Under the pieces are notes generated by a model that was given only the letters and a program-made list of their open reading frames with translations, did not search any database and was not told the origin of the DNA. A program made the position numbers and the translations under genes. From positions 318,733-382,732 of the forward strand of contig CAJTAK010000005.1 in assembly GCA_910574255.1 (NCBI GenBank): a stretch of 64,000 nucleotides of DNA, written 5' to 3'. The DNA comes from Clostridia bacterium (GTDB lineage Bacteria > Bacillota > Clostridia > Lachnospirales > Lachnospiraceae). Below, piece after piece: positions 42,558 through 51,653 of the stretch. Positions within the stretch are counted from its first letter, which is position 1. The number at the start of each line of letters is the position of its first letter.

Positions 42558-43316
42558 GTGAAAGTATATTGTTCATATGATCCCGAATATGATGTTTTTA
42601 TAAAAGAAGTAGTTAATATTATCTTAGATAAATATGGAGACAATCTACATTTATCTTCTTTAGAGGAAATAGAGCTAATTTCCAAAGAAGATATTCCATA
42701 CGAAACAGATGGAAAAGTACTTAGCAATAGAAAAATTATTGTTACTTCAAGATTGTATGAGTTACTTCCAGCTTTGAACGTTAAAGAATTATTAGAAAAT
42801 AATAATTTTAAACTATTAAAGAAAACTTTGTATCATGAAATGGGACATATAACAGACATGACATTTATGCCTAAATTATATAAATGTGTTTTAGATAATG
42901 ATGAGATTAATGAAAATTACATAGCATCATTATTTTGGTTAGAATATATTGCTGAAAAAAGAACATCTGGTTTTGAAAAAGTAAACGATTTAGAAATATG
43001 TAATGATATAGTGAAAAGAAAATGGAAATGCTCAATGGCAGATCCGTATGGGCATTATAATGAAAAGAATTTTTTTTATTTAACAAAAATATTGCCATAT
43101 TTTATGGCTAGAACCAAAGAACCAACTGTTAGAAAATTTTATTTAAGCAATATAAAAAATAAACTTTTAAGTGAATATATTAAAGAAATAGATGATGAAT
43201 TAAAATCGCTTGAATTAATACAAATGTTTGATGAACCTTCTGTTTTAATTGGCTTATATAAAATAATTGATAAATATTATAATATATTTGTAAGAACAAA
43301 TAAAGAGATAGTGTAA
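42558..43316 (+). CDS. Putative HExxH metallopeptidase-like protein
   Basis: 252 residues, GTG start at 42558 with GAGGAGAATTTT upstream. LYHEMGHITDM (about residue 93) is an HExxH zinc site; acidic residues follow in LEYIAEKRTSG as a possible third ligand. Otherwise unlike named families. Low GC and isolated by a 767 bp gap upstream. May be a cargo gene related to peptidases of defence or toxin systems. Confidence 0.55.
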   Translation: MKVYCSYDPEYDVFIKEVVNIILDKYGDNLHLSSLEEIELISKEDIPYETDGKVLSNRKIIVTSRLYELLPALNVKELLENNNFKLLKKTLYHEMGHITDMTFMPKLYKCVLDNDEINENYIASLFWLEYIAEKRTSGFEKVNDLEICNDIVKRKWKCSMADPYGHYNEKNFFYLTKILPYFMARTKEPTVRKFYLSNIKNKLLSEYIKEIDDELKSLELIQMFDEPSVLIGLYKIIDKYYNIFVRTNKEIV

Positions 43317-43354
43317 TTTGAAAGGAAACCTTTAAATGGATTATTAAATAGGGA

Positions 43355-44251
43355 ATGAATTATTGTATGAAGGATGAAATGACAAAAAAACAGCATTATA
43401 TTCCGCAGTTTTATTTGAAAAATTTTACAAATGGTAGAGGGAAATTATGGGTTTATGATCGGCTAGAGAATAGATATTTTGAATGTGCTCCAAAGGATAT
43501 CTGTTATAAAAAATATTTATATGAAACACAGTGGGAAGAAGCCAATCCAAGGCTAGGGGAATATCTTTTACCAAATCAAATTGAGAAAAGCTTTTCAAGA
43601 TATGAAGGGGAATATAGTGCATTATCGAAAAGGGTTAATAGCATATCTTGCAATCCTGAAAATAAAAAAGCTTTAATTTGCAATAAAGATGAAAAAAGAA
43701 TTTTGGCTAGATTTATTGCAAATATGCTTTTAAGAAATCCATGGTGTATGGAACATGCTAAATTAAATTCTGTTGATGATGGAATTTTAGATGTAGAAGA
43801 GATTGCTACAATTGATAGGATATTACAAGATATGAAATTTGGTGGCATAAAATCAATTGTAAGGTTTGCGAGTAAAAAGGTGTGGTTAGATGAAGAATTT
43901 GAAGGTGGTATGGTACAGAAAGCAATTAGTGAAATATATAATTTGAATTTTTGTGTTTTAGTTGCAAATGAATATCAATTTGTAACAAGTGAGTTTCCTG
44001 TAATATGGGGACGGACGAATGTTGAAGAAGAGATAAAAGAAAGAGTAATTTATTTCCCGCTTTCTCCACAAGTGGCAATTTTTTATACTGATAATATTTC
44101 CCCCAATTTTAGAAATAAAATAGTATCAGTATTAAAAAGCGATGTTAGTAATGCAAATCAACAGTATTTAAAATATAGTGTTGAAAGGTCACGTTTTATT
44201 TTTTCAAAAGAAAAAATGATTTTGCAAGATATTGTAACTGACTGCAAATAA
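43355..44251 (+). CDS. DUF4238-family protein
   Basis: About 298 residues (ATGs at 43355, 43367 and 43379 are possible; the last is directly before TKKQHYIPQFYLKNFT). QHYIPQFYLKNFT is the signature start of DUF4238, followed by LLRNPWCMEHA and VTSEFPVIWGR. The biochemical role is unknown; the family appears in accessory regions of many bacteria. It stands with the metallopeptidase-like gene and a nuclease cluster. Confidence 0.75.
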   Translation: MNYCMKDEMTKKQHYIPQFYLKNFTNGRGKLWVYDRLENRYFECAPKDICYKKYLYETQWEEANPRLGEYLLPNQIEKSFSRYEGEYSALSKRVNSISCNPENKKALICNKDEKRILARFIANMLLRNPWCMEHAKLNSVDDGILDVEEIATIDRILQDMKFGGIKSIVRFASKKVWLDEEFEGGMVQKAISEIYNLNFCVLVANEYQFVTSEFPVIWGRTNVEEEIKERVIYFPLSPQVAIFYTDNISPNFRNKIVSVLKSDVSNANQQYLKYSVERSRFIFSKEKMILQDIVTDCK

Positions 44252-44282
44252 TTAGTTAATAGATTTATGGAGACTTTCGAAA

Positions 44283-44879
44283 ATGAATATGGAAGAAATT
44301 ATTTTTGAAGACATCACGTCCCCTGGAATCATCTTATCAAATTGCATTGAGCTACCAGAATGTAAGAAATACTATCCGGATTATTTACAAGTGGATCAAA
44401 TGATAAATCTATCTATTAATGATAAATTAGATCCTTCTAATTTACCAAAAAATACTGCACTTGTTTATAAAACAAATCTGTATATCACAGATGATAATGG
44501 AAATATCGCCTATTTTGATTGTGATATGCAGCATACAGACAATGCAGGAAAAATAAGAAAGCAACATAAAGAATACAAGGCTGTCGGAGGAAAACACGCA
44601 TTTCATACTGATATGGATGCCGGACATTTTGGGATTTCCCTGGGTCAGCACCCAAGCATTGCCATGGAGCAACACAAGCATACAAATAGATATGGGATAT
44701 GGCGTAAATTTGAAATAGGCTGGAATAGATTATCTGAAGAAAGGCATAAAGTGAATGTGAAAGCTGTTTTTACTGAGCAAGATGAAGAGGGTACATATTC
44801 ACCTTTCTGGTGTATTCGAGAAACTCTTGATAAAGAAGAGGTAAATGAATATGTAATAACCAATGATGATTTACAATAG
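44283..44879 (+). CDS. DNA/RNA non-specific endonuclease-like toxin domain
   Basis: 198 residues; no signal peptide. HTDMDAGHFGISLGQHPS followed by HTNRYGIWRKFEIGWNRL parallels the DRGHxxA and NxGxWxxLE segments of polymorphic-toxin endonucleases, with Asp-Ala-Gly-His in place of DRGH. The N-terminal ~70 residues differ. It is followed by a gene that may be its partner and by a secreted nuclease of the same superfamily. Likely nuclease; target unknown. Confidence 0.6.
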   Translation: MNMEEIIFEDITSPGIILSNCIELPECKKYYPDYLQVDQMINLSINDKLDPSNLPKNTALVYKTNLYITDDNGNIAYFDCDMQHTDNAGKIRKQHKEYKAVGGKHAFHTDMDAGHFGISLGQHPSIAMEQHKHTNRYGIWRKFEIGWNRLSEERHKVNVKAVFTEQDEEGTYSPFWCIRETLDKEEVNEYVITNDDLQ

Positions 44880-44918
44880 ATAAATAAAATGTTATTAAAT
44901 ATAGAAGGACATAATATC

Positions 44919-45332
44919 ATGACAATTTTTATTTGCTTAGATGATAACAATGGTATATTATTTAATCATAGGCGACAAAGCAGAGACGAGGCTGTTTTGA
45001 AAGATATGCTGGATATTGCGGAAGGAAAAGTCTGGATGAATACATATTCTTCAAAACTATTTGGTAGGGCTTCTGATAAAGTTATTGTAGAAGATGATTT
45101 ATTTGGATGTGCTCCAAAGGAAAGCTGTTGTTTTGTAGAAGATATTTCTTTGAAACCACATGAGGATAAGTTGGAGGTTATAATTGTTTATTATTGGAAT
45201 CGGACATATCCGGCAGATGTATATTTGGATATAGATTTAAATTTGGGCTGGGAAATTACACATACTAAAGAATTTGGAGGAACCTCACATGAAAAAATTA
45301 CACGAAAGATATACAAGCACAAAAAGCAATAA
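44919..45332 (+). CDS. Putative partner of the secreted nuclease
   Basis: 137 residues: MTIFICLDDNNGILFNHRRQSRDEA..., CCFVEDISLKPHEDKLEVII, YYWNRTYPADVYLDIDL. Overlaps the lipoprotein nuclease gene by 44 bp. The pattern recurs beside DNA-entry-type nucleases in Firmicutes, suggesting an immunity or control role. Not a recognised enzyme. Confidence 0.5.
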   Translation: MTIFICLDDNNGILFNHRRQSRDEAVLKDMLDIAEGKVWMNTYSSKLFGRASDKVIVEDDLFGCAPKESCCFVEDISLKPHEDKLEVIIVYYWNRTYPADVYLDIDLNLGWEITHTKEFGGTSHEKITRKIYKHKKQ

Positions 45333-46422
45333 AACGATTTCCTTATTAATCTTTTTGTTTGCTATTGTATTATCAGTTTCAGCTTGTGGCAACTCTACTA
45401 CTATAGAACCAGATTCGGAATCGGAAGTTGAGGAGATTCAGGGAATTGAAGAAGAACCAATAGACGTTCCGGAAGAGGAATCACCTACAGAAGAGCAGAT
45501 AGAAGAAATTCTATCTATTGATGAAATTGTTACCAGCTTTGAGCCGGAAGCTTCTGTTGATATTCCTGACTATGCTGGTGAACTATATGTCGTAATGAAC
45601 GATAATATTCCTTTTTTTACTAAAGACAATCTTCCGACAACATCTTTTGAATATTATTCAGAGTTGGATGAATTGGGAAGATGTGGAGTTGCCTGTGCGA
45701 ATATAGGACAAGATCTCATGCCGACAGAAGAACGTGAAGGTATTGGACAAATAAAGCCTTCGGGATGGCAGACCATAAAATATGATAATGTAGATGGAAA
45801 ATATTTGTACAATAGATGTCACTTAGTTGGTTATCAATTGTCGGGAGAAAATGCAAATGAAAAGAATTTGATTACGGGAACCCGATATTTGAATGTACAA
45901 GGAATGCTTCCGTTTGAGAATATGATAGCTGATTACGTGAAAGAAACAGGTAATCACGTATTATATAGAGTAGCTCCTATTTTTGACGATGATGATCTTT
46001 TGGCTTATGGTGTTCTGATGGAAGGCTGGTCTGTGGAAGATGAGGGTGACGGAATCTGCTTTAATGTGTTTGTTTACAATGTACAGCCTGATGTTGTTAT
46101 AGATTATGCCACCGGCAACAGTCAGATGGATGAACGTGCGTTAGCATTTACAGAGCCGGAACCGACAGAATCGCAAGACAGTAATCCAGATACACAAAAT
46201 GGGAATGAACCCGGTACGCCGGAGCCTCAAGAATCTGTAGAACAACAGGACCCCACGCCGGCTGGTACAGATTATATATTAAATACAAATACAAAGAAGT
46301 TTCATTATCCTACTTGTGGAAGTGTAAAACAAATGGCTGAAAAGAATAAGCAGTTTTATTCCGGAAATAGAGATGATGTGATTGGTATGGGATATGATCC
46401 TTGTAAGAAATGCAATCCGTAG
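45289..46422 (+). CDS. Lipoprotein DNA/RNA non-specific endonuclease
   Basis: 377 residues from ATG 45289 (GGAGG at 45276-45280). The lipobox VSACGN (about residue 35) makes it a surface lipoprotein; an acidic linker follows (~40-95). The nuclease domain (~100-285) has NRCHLVGYQLSGE (His of the DRGH site) and NLITGTRYLNVQGMLPFE, as in EndA-type DNA-entry nucleases. The C-terminal module HYPTCGS...YDPCKKCNP is a small zinc-binding (Ada-like) motif. May process incoming or competitor DNA. Its start overlaps its putative partner gene. Confidence 0.8.
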   Translation: MKKLHERYTSTKSNKTISLLIFLFAIVLSVSACGNSTTIEPDSESEVEEIQGIEEEPIDVPEEESPTEEQIEEILSIDEIVTSFEPEASVDIPDYAGELYVVMNDNIPFFTKDNLPTTSFEYYSELDELGRCGVACANIGQDLMPTEEREGIGQIKPSGWQTIKYDNVDGKYLYNRCHLVGYQLSGENANEKNLITGTRYLNVQGMLPFENMIADYVKETGNHVLYRVAPIFDDDDLLAYGVLMEGWSVEDEGDGICFNVFVYNVQPDVVIDYATGNSQMDERALAFTEPEPTESQDSNPDTQNGNEPGTPEPQESVEQQDPTPAGTDYILNTNTKKFHYPTCGSVKQMAEKNKQFYSGNRDDVIGMGYDPCKKCNP

Positions 46423-46553
46423 ATTTGCGAAAAAATTTCACTTGAAAACCATAGACAGATCATTTATAATCAGTGTAGAAGGTAACGGAGATATTGGACG
46501 TCCCCATTACCCTAGACGGAAACTAATGCAAAATGATTTACAAGTTACACGAG

Positions 46554-46590
46554 CTATCCCCTATTTGCGGTAGAGGATAGCTTTTTTCTG
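46554..46590 (+). terminator. Terminator facing the TxpA-like toxin gene
   Basis: GCTATCC pairs with GGATAGC, followed by TTTTTTCTG. Its convergence with the reverse-strand toxin gene implies an RNA from the + strand ending here, a possible antisense antitoxin. Confidence 0.6.
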
Positions 46591-46591
46591 T

Positions 46592-46675
46592 CTATTTACG
46601 GTTGCTGTGATTATCTATGTAAGTCAAGGCGGCAAATACCACCAGAAGCAACGTCAAAATTTCTAACGTATTCAC
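46592..46675 (-). CDS. TxpA/holin-like type I toxin peptide
   Basis: 27 residues, (V/M)NTLEILTLLLVVFAALTYI followed by DNHSNRK, from GTG 46675 with GAAAGGAG upstream. One transmembrane helix with a short charged tail is the hallmark of the TxpA/BsrG-type toxins. The 3' end abuts a strong hairpin used by the opposite strand. Antitoxin RNA not directly demonstrated. Confidence 0.7.
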   Translation of the reverse strand: MNTLEILTLLLVVFAALTYIDNHSNRK

Positions 46676-46908
46676 AATAATCTCCTTTCCGTTTCCGAAA
46701 AGGGCAACCGAGGAACTATCCCCATACTGCTACACTGATTAAAATTAGATTACCATATATGACAGAAAACGACAAGATTTTTATTCGGGATTGGATATTT
46801 TTGCAAAGAAGTTTCTGCGTAGATTTCTATACCATTTCAAAACCACCTTGTATACTTTTCCGTCATCCCTCACATACTACTCTTAAAAAAGAGAGGCTGT
46901 ATATCATC

Positions 46909-47109
46909 ATGGATAACCAAGAGAAAGTATACAACTATTTGAAATCTTTTATGGAAGAAAAAGGATATCCACAATCAATCTCTCAAATGTCAAAAGATCT
47001 TAATGTTCCAGAGCATGAGGTCAAAGAAGCAATGGATAAGTTGCAAGAATCTGGAAGGATAAAAATTACTACTGTTCCAAAGAAAGTTACAATAGAATTT
47101 TGTGATTAA
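46909..47109 (+). CDS. Small winged-helix protein
   Basis: 66 residues. EKVYNYLKSFMEEKGYPQSI followed by SQMSKDLNVPEHEVKEAMDK is a classic winged HTH (repressor LexA/GntR-type). GAGAGG before ATG 46909. Small DNA-binding regulator; no partner identified. Confidence 0.7.
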   Translation: MDNQEKVYNYLKSFMEEKGYPQSISQMSKDLNVPEHEVKEAMDKLQESGRIKITTVPKKVTIEFCD

Positions 47110-47184
47110 AATTATGGGGTGAGTAATGAAGATAAAGCCAGTCCGGATAGTGGGCTGGCTATATTTAGGGTTAGATGAATTGTT

Positions 47185-47754
47185 TTATTGAGGAAAAATT
47201 ATTGTATTATGTTTAGTTTTTTTGCTTTTATTTGTTATTTCCGCTTCTAATGCATGTGTTTTGCGGTAATAGTTATCTAATAAATTTTTGTGTGCACTAT
47301 TTGCTCCAAAGAACACAAGTATAGAAATTACTATAGTAAAAATCGACAATCCTATATTAAAATACTTATAGGACAAAAAGGTTCCTGGAATTCCAATAAA
47401 TATACTATTTATAGTTGTTGAACGTAATATTCTTATTCTTGATAGTGTAAAGTTAGCATATGAAGAATTTGAATAATCCTCCCATATCGCTATACTTGTT
47501 TGAGCCTGAAATTCAAAATTATCTTTAATATTTTTTCTTCTTTTTTCAAATAATTTATCTGCTATTCTGTCTGTCACAAGTCCTAAAACATAACAAACAA
47601 TAATAACAACTATACTTGAAAGAATATTTGAAACACAATACTTTATGACTTCTTTAAACGAATCACCCACAATAATAAAAATTGACATAACTATCCAACT
47701 TAAAGTTTCCATGCCTATTACAATGTATTCCACATATAATGCTGTAGTTTCCAT
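47185..47754 (-). CDS. Membrane protein of unknown function
   Basis: 189 residues with about four hydrophobic helices: two near the N-terminus (residues ~5-60), two near 115-160. A basic cytoplasmic loop FEKRRKNIKDN lies between. Reverse strand, AGGAGATAAG before ATG 47754. Low GC. Not recognised; could be a pore or an anchoring subunit. Confidence 0.6.
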   Translation of the reverse strand: METTALYVEYIVIGMETLSWIVMSIFIIVGDSFKEVIKYCVSNILSSIVVIIVCYVLGLVTDRIADKLFEKRRKNIKDNFEFQAQTSIAIWEDYSNSSYANFTLSRIRILRSTTINSIFIGIPGTFLSYKYFNIGLSIFTIVISILVFFGANSAHKNLLDNYYRKTHALEAEITNKSKKTKHNTIIFPQ

Positions 47755-48117
47755 TCTTATCTCCTAGTTTTATGCATTTTTTATCAAATAATGGATCTTT
47801 AATTTATACATCGACATTTTTCATGGAAAATTTATATTTATCTCTTTATATATCATCTAATATTAGGACAACACCCGATTTTCATTCGAAAATGAAAGTC
47901 CGATCCTTGCTAATATACTTTCATATAATTATTCTTACGTTAAACATATCAAAATTCACTTCTTATTCACCCAACTTGAAAACCCCATTTCATAGCCATT
48001 CAAATAAAAATATAACTGTTAATATGTGAAAAATGTATTGAGGCAATTTTCTACTCCACTATTACCTCTTTTTATTGTGGTCATACTTATTGTGCTCATT
48101 TCCATAACTAAAAGAAA

Positions 48118-48300
48118 AGAACAAACGTTCTGAAAATATATTGACAATATCGAATATATGTTCTATACTTATCAACAGTGAAACATAAAAGACCCATCCT
48201 CAAACGGTGCTGGCACACCATCGGACAGGTCTTATACATACAAAACGCAGAATTGCGCTTGAATTTATTATACACTATCTTTGTTTTATTTCAAGCTTTT
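48118..48300 (+). ncRNA. SOS-type promoter and ~125 nt RNA with conserved-looking hairpin (RNA-1)
   Basis: TTGACA (48141-48146), 17 bp, TATACT (48164-48169). LexA-like boxes: GAACAAACGTTC (48119-48130), a perfect GAAC-N4-GTTC, and CGAATATATGTTCT (48151-48164) inside the promoter spacer. The RNA (from about 48176) contains nested hairpins AAGACC/GGTCTT and GGTG/CACC (48189-48233), then GCTTGAA/TTCAAGC with TTTT (48257-48300) as terminator. No open reading frame. Inferred: a DNA-damage-induced small RNA. Confidence 0.65.
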
Positions 48301-48620
48301 CTGCAATTATTCCTATTAGTAATTATTGGAAGTAAGTGAAAGTAGATAAAACTTTTTTCATGGGTGGAGAAAAATTCTATGGGAAAGGTGTATTTACTAT
48401 CTTGTGTTAGAAATTATTAAGTTTTGGAGAATTGAATATCTGAAGGAGGGATGTTTATTAAGTAAGAAGAGTTAGGAACCTAATACTTGTAAGGCTTACA
48501 GCTTTTAGTTTTAGTTGGGTGCATTATTTATTTGTGCTAAAAAAGGAGGAATCAGAAATAAAAGCGAAAGAAGTACATAATACAGGCTAAAAGCCAATTA
48601 TTTTTTACCATTGTATGAAT
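48301..48620. other. Non-coding, no supported gene
   Basis: A GTAAGGCTTAC hairpin near 48489 and an AAAGGAGG sequence with no following frame. Probably the centromere-proximal spacer of the partition locus. Confidence 0.4.
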
Positions 48621-48622
48621 TG

Positions 48623-48666
48623 ATAAGCAATATATAAGCAATGCATAAGTAACAAATAACCATTAT
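48623..48666 (+). repeat. 11 bp iterons, candidate tubC centromere
   Basis: Four consecutive units at exactly 11 bp spacing (starts 48623, 48634, 48645, 48656): ATAAGCAATAT, ATAAGCAATGC, ATAAGTAACAA, ATAACCATTAT. They lie 29 bp before the TubR-like gene, as in tubZRC loci, and one helical turn apart. Related copies (ATAAGTTACC, ATAAGTGTAAC) occur near 50147 and 50180. Confidence 0.7.
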
Positions 48667-48694
48667 AAAAAGCATGGATATGGAGGTGATATAT

Positions 48695-48970
48695 GTGGAA
48701 ATTGATAAGATTCAGTTAGTGATACTGTCTATTTTAGCAGATTCTGGAGCCGTTGCTCCAGGAATGGGAATGACACTAAAGGAGATTGCAAAAGAATTGA
48801 ATAATAATTCCGATCATAACTATTCCCAAACAACTGTCAATAGGAAAGTTTGGGCATTACGTGAGGTGGAATATGTTGCAAGCAAATTAAAGGTAAATAA
48901 AGCAGATATGTTTTATATTACATCAAAGGGAAAATCAATTAAGGAGGTATTGTTTAATGGAGAACAATAA
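48695..48970 (+). CDS. TubR-like winged-helix partition adaptor
   Basis: About 91 residues from GTG 48695 (GGAGG at 48682-48686). IQLVILSILADSGAVAPGMG followed by MTLKEIAKELNNNSDHNYSQ, TTVNRKVWALREVEYVASKL and a beta-wing. The fold and position (just upstream of, and overlapping by 14 bp, the tubulin-like gene; iterons just before) match TubR, the DNA-binding adaptor of type III partition. Sequence similarity alone would not prove TubR; the context is decisive. Confidence 0.75.
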   Translation: MEIDKIQLVILSILADSGAVAPGMGMTLKEIAKELNNNSDHNYSQTTVNRKVWALREVEYVASKLKVNKADMFYITSKGKSIKEVLFNGEQ

Positions 48971-50033
48971 ATTAAAGGAAGATATTAGGTTTTTGGCGAT
49001 TGGGGCGGCAGGTGCTAACGTGGCACAGATGATGGAGAAAAAGGGATACAAGGCATACTATGTGAATTTGGCACAACAGGATTTGGATTTAGTCAATAGT
49101 CCGAACAAGCTACATATTAAAAACGGCGAAGGCGCGTCAAAGAGTCGTGATAAGGCAAAAGAAGTATTGTCAGAATCCATAGATGAAGTTTTGGAGACGC
49201 TGGATAATCAGATTACAGAGAAATATGTATTTACGGTATTCTCTCTTGGTGGTGGTACTGGTAGCGGATGTGGACCATTTTTATCATCCGTGATTGCAGA
49301 GAATCCAGAAAAGAAAGTTGGACTTATAATAATTTTGCCATCAATGGAGGAATCGCTACAAGCAAGAATAAATGCCTATGAAGCTTTATCGGAGATCATA
49401 CCACTTAAAAATAGCTTCGGATCAATCTTTATTCTTGACAACAATAAACGAAAAGACAAGTTATCCATTAACCGTAGCTTTTCAGGGCTTTTTGATTCGT
49501 TCATCAATATAGGTGATGTTCCAAGCTCTATTCATGGTGTGATTGACATTGCAGAACAGAAAACATTACTTGAAACATCTGGCGTAGCAATGATCCATAA
49601 GATGGCACAGAATGAACAGTCTAACTTGCTTGCGACTGTCAATGATGGAATTTATGCAACGATTGAGCCAAATAAGAAGATTAAATATATCGGATTATCA
49701 CAACCAGAAGCGAAAGAAGATAAAGGAACTATTGAAATAAGTTCTGTGATTGATGTTGTCGGACAGCCTATTGATACCTACATGGGATATGGAAATACAG
49801 AAACAGTCTTGTATTTGAGTGGTATGTCATTTCCTAAGACATATATCAATAGTTTGGCTGAATCCATTAAGTCAGAACAAGAAAAAGTGGAAAAGGCTAT
49901 GGAAGATGATGATATTTCTATGGATGAAGGTATTAATTTTCTTGCCAAAAGGAAAGCAGTTATTGAAGAACCACCTAAAAAGCAAATGTCTTTAAGAGAG
50001 CGTTTATTGGCTAGTAAAAATAAGGGTAAGTAA
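48957..50033 (+). CDS. TubZ/FtsZ-like tubulin-family GTPase (partition filament)
   Basis: 358 residues, ATG 48957 with AAGGAGG. Tubulin/FtsZ features: T1 loop AIGAAGANVAQ (residues ~14-24), the tubulin signature GGGTGSG (98-104), and the T7 catalytic region GVIDIAEQKTLLETSGVAMI with Asp 197. A lysine-rich C-terminal tail (KKQMSLRERLLASKNKGK) could bind the TubR-centromere complex as in Bacillus TubZ. It is shorter than Bacillus TubZ (~430) and longer than phage PhuZ (~315). It polymerises with GTP to pull replicons apart. The partner adaptor and iterons are immediately upstream. Confidence 0.9.
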   Translation: MENNKLKEDIRFLAIGAAGANVAQMMEKKGYKAYYVNLAQQDLDLVNSPNKLHIKNGEGASKSRDKAKEVLSESIDEVLETLDNQITEKYVFTVFSLGGGTGSGCGPFLSSVIAENPEKKVGLIIILPSMEESLQARINAYEALSEIIPLKNSFGSIFILDNNKRKDKLSINRSFSGLFDSFINIGDVPSSIHGVIDIAEQKTLLETSGVAMIHKMAQNEQSNLLATVNDGIYATIEPNKKIKYIGLSQPEAKEDKGTIEISSVIDVVGQPIDTYMGYGNTETVLYLSGMSFPKTYINSLAESIKSEQEKVEKAMEDDDISMDEGINFLAKRKAVIEEPPKKQMSLRERLLASKNKGK

Positions 50034-50050
50034 GTCAATAAATATGGATT

Positions 50051-50074
50051 GTGGGCGGTAAATATGCCGCCTAC
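50051..50074 (+). repeat. Hairpin after TubZ gene
   Basis: GTGGGCGG pairs with CCGCCTAC. It is the first of several intercistronic hairpins; others are at 50785-50812, 51590-51619, 52085-52116 and 52541-52576. No U-run follows. Confidence 0.6.
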
Positions 50075-50225
50075 ATCATAAAATATGATTTGATTATGTA
50101 ACGATTGTGAATTGATAGAGCAACGATTAGGAATATATAAAGTATGGATAAGTTACCAAAATATCATTTATATATAAGTGTAACAGAATGAATAGGTAAT
50201 TTATAATGCAATTTTGGAGGTAAAT

Positions 50226-50495
50226 ATGTCACATAATAACGATTCAGTACGAAAAAAGCTGATTGAGATTACAAATCAAGGATTGCTGCTAAAGACTATT
50301 GCCCTAAATATAGGCGTAGATGTAAATGATTTATCCAGATTCAAAGGCGGCATGGACTGTTTAAAGCAATCAGATGTAGAAATATTATCTGAATACCTGA
50401 ATGAAGTGCATATTCCACAGTGGAATACAGTCATAAAAGAACCTAAAAAGGAAGAAAAAGTGTCCAGTCTCGATATTTTGAGTGAGTTTTTATAA
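50226..50495 (+). CDS. Hypothetical HTH-like protein after TubZ
   Basis: 89 residues from ATG 50226 (GGAGG at 50216-50220). GLLLKTIALNIGVDVNDLSR forms a helix-turn-helix-like segment followed by a polar tail. It sits where some TubZ loci carry a third gene (TubY), but similarity to TubY is not established. Confidence 0.55.
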   Translation: MSHNNDSVRKKLIEITNQGLLLKTIALNIGVDVNDLSRFKGGMDCLKQSDVEILSEYLNEVHIPQWNTVIKEPKKEEKVSSLDILSEFL

Positions 50496-50586
50496 AAGTT
50501 TATGTAAGGGATATCAGAAAAAGTAGAAGTAATCAACGGGTGAGATTTCCCATCTAATCCAACAAATAAACAAAAGGAGGATTTAT

Positions 50587-50760
50587 ATGTTAGTAGCTAT
50601 ATTGCAAGCTTTATTAAAATTCGTACTAAAATTAGGCGTAATATTCGGTTTAGTCTTTATGGTAGCATGTACGGTATTTGTGATTTATTGCATCATTCAT
50701 GGTGACATTAAGATTAATGTAATCAGGAATGAGATTGAAAAAGAAAAAATGATAAAGTAG
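50587..50760 (+). CDS. Small single-span membrane protein, 57 aa
   Basis: MLVAILQALLKFVLKLGVIF continues as a hydrophobic helix, then a basic tail. AAAGGAGG before ATG 50587. Topology suits a membrane-associated accessory or holin-like role; unassigned. Confidence 0.6.
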   Translation: MLVAILQALLKFVLKLGVIFGLVFMVACTVFVIYCIIHGDIKINVIRNEIEKEKMIK

Positions 50761-50859
50761 CTGAAGAAATGTAGAAATATATAGTGGATAGCTTAAAAAC
50801 TTTGGCTGTCCATTGATATGACAAAATAAATATTACAAAGAAAAAGGAGAATAAGTATT

Positions 50860-51567
50860 ATGACAAACAAACAGATCAACACAATTAATGGGTATTTTAA
50901 TGACAAACACATGGACAGAAAGCAATTAGAGTCGGTATTGGATTTTGACAATCTTACAATAGATGAAAAATGCATACCTGAAATTATGGCGTTATTAAAA
51001 TCCAGTGAAGATGAAGTGGGCGAAGATATCATTAAAAGCTATGTGCGTTTCGTGAAGTCAAGAAGTGGTTCCGGCGAGATTACATGGGAAGAATTTATGG
51101 CAAGGCTGAATGATTTAGTCCTGGAATACTCATCATTTGGCATTAGAGTTCAGCGATTTAGCAAACCGGCATACTGGGAAATATTTTTCAACCATTTTGA
51201 AACAACTGATTATGAAGATGGCGACGTAAAATTGACTTTTAATCAGGAATACTATGAAAAGACAGAAAGAGAAAATGCTTATGAATATTTATCAGAGCAT
51301 GACATTGATACGGATTCAGAAAAAAGTAACTTTATTTCGCAGATTGCTACGAAGTGGGATGGATTATCAGAGGATGAAAAAGATATCATGATTTCTGCAC
51401 TTGATGCAATCTATTCTACTCATTATGTGGACAAATCAAGAGTTGATATAATGAAAAGTTCCATTAATAAGATTACTATGACCAATGCCGATTTAGTACC
51501 AGAAGTAGGACTTAGAGATTACGGTATTGAGTTTTTAGATGGAGATTTTATAAGTCTGAGGTTTTAA
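50860..51567 (+). CDS. Hypothetical protein, 235 aa
   Basis: Acidic, soluble, mixed alpha/beta. AAGGAGAATAAG precedes ATG 50860. First of a series of unrelated small genes separated by hairpin-bearing spacers. No motif recognised. Confidence 0.55.
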   Translation: MTNKQINTINGYFNDKHMDRKQLESVLDFDNLTIDEKCIPEIMALLKSSEDEVGEDIIKSYVRFVKSRSGSGEITWEEFMARLNDLVLEYSSFGIRVQRFSKPAYWEIFFNHFETTDYEDGDVKLTFNQEYYEKTERENAYEYLSEHDIDTDSEKSNFISQIATKWDGLSEDEKDIMISALDAIYSTHYVDKSRVDIMKSSINKITMTNADLVPEVGLRDYGIEFLDGDFISLRF

Positions 51568-51653
51568 GCGATAGAAGCAGATAGCTATACAGGCGGTATC
51601 TTATCGTAGGTGCTGCCTGAAATATAAAGAATATCAAAGGAGAATACATATTC

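Noticed and set aside
47772..48029. 85-codon forward frame
   Set aside because: No ribosome binding site; composition like surrounding AT-rich non-coding DNA.
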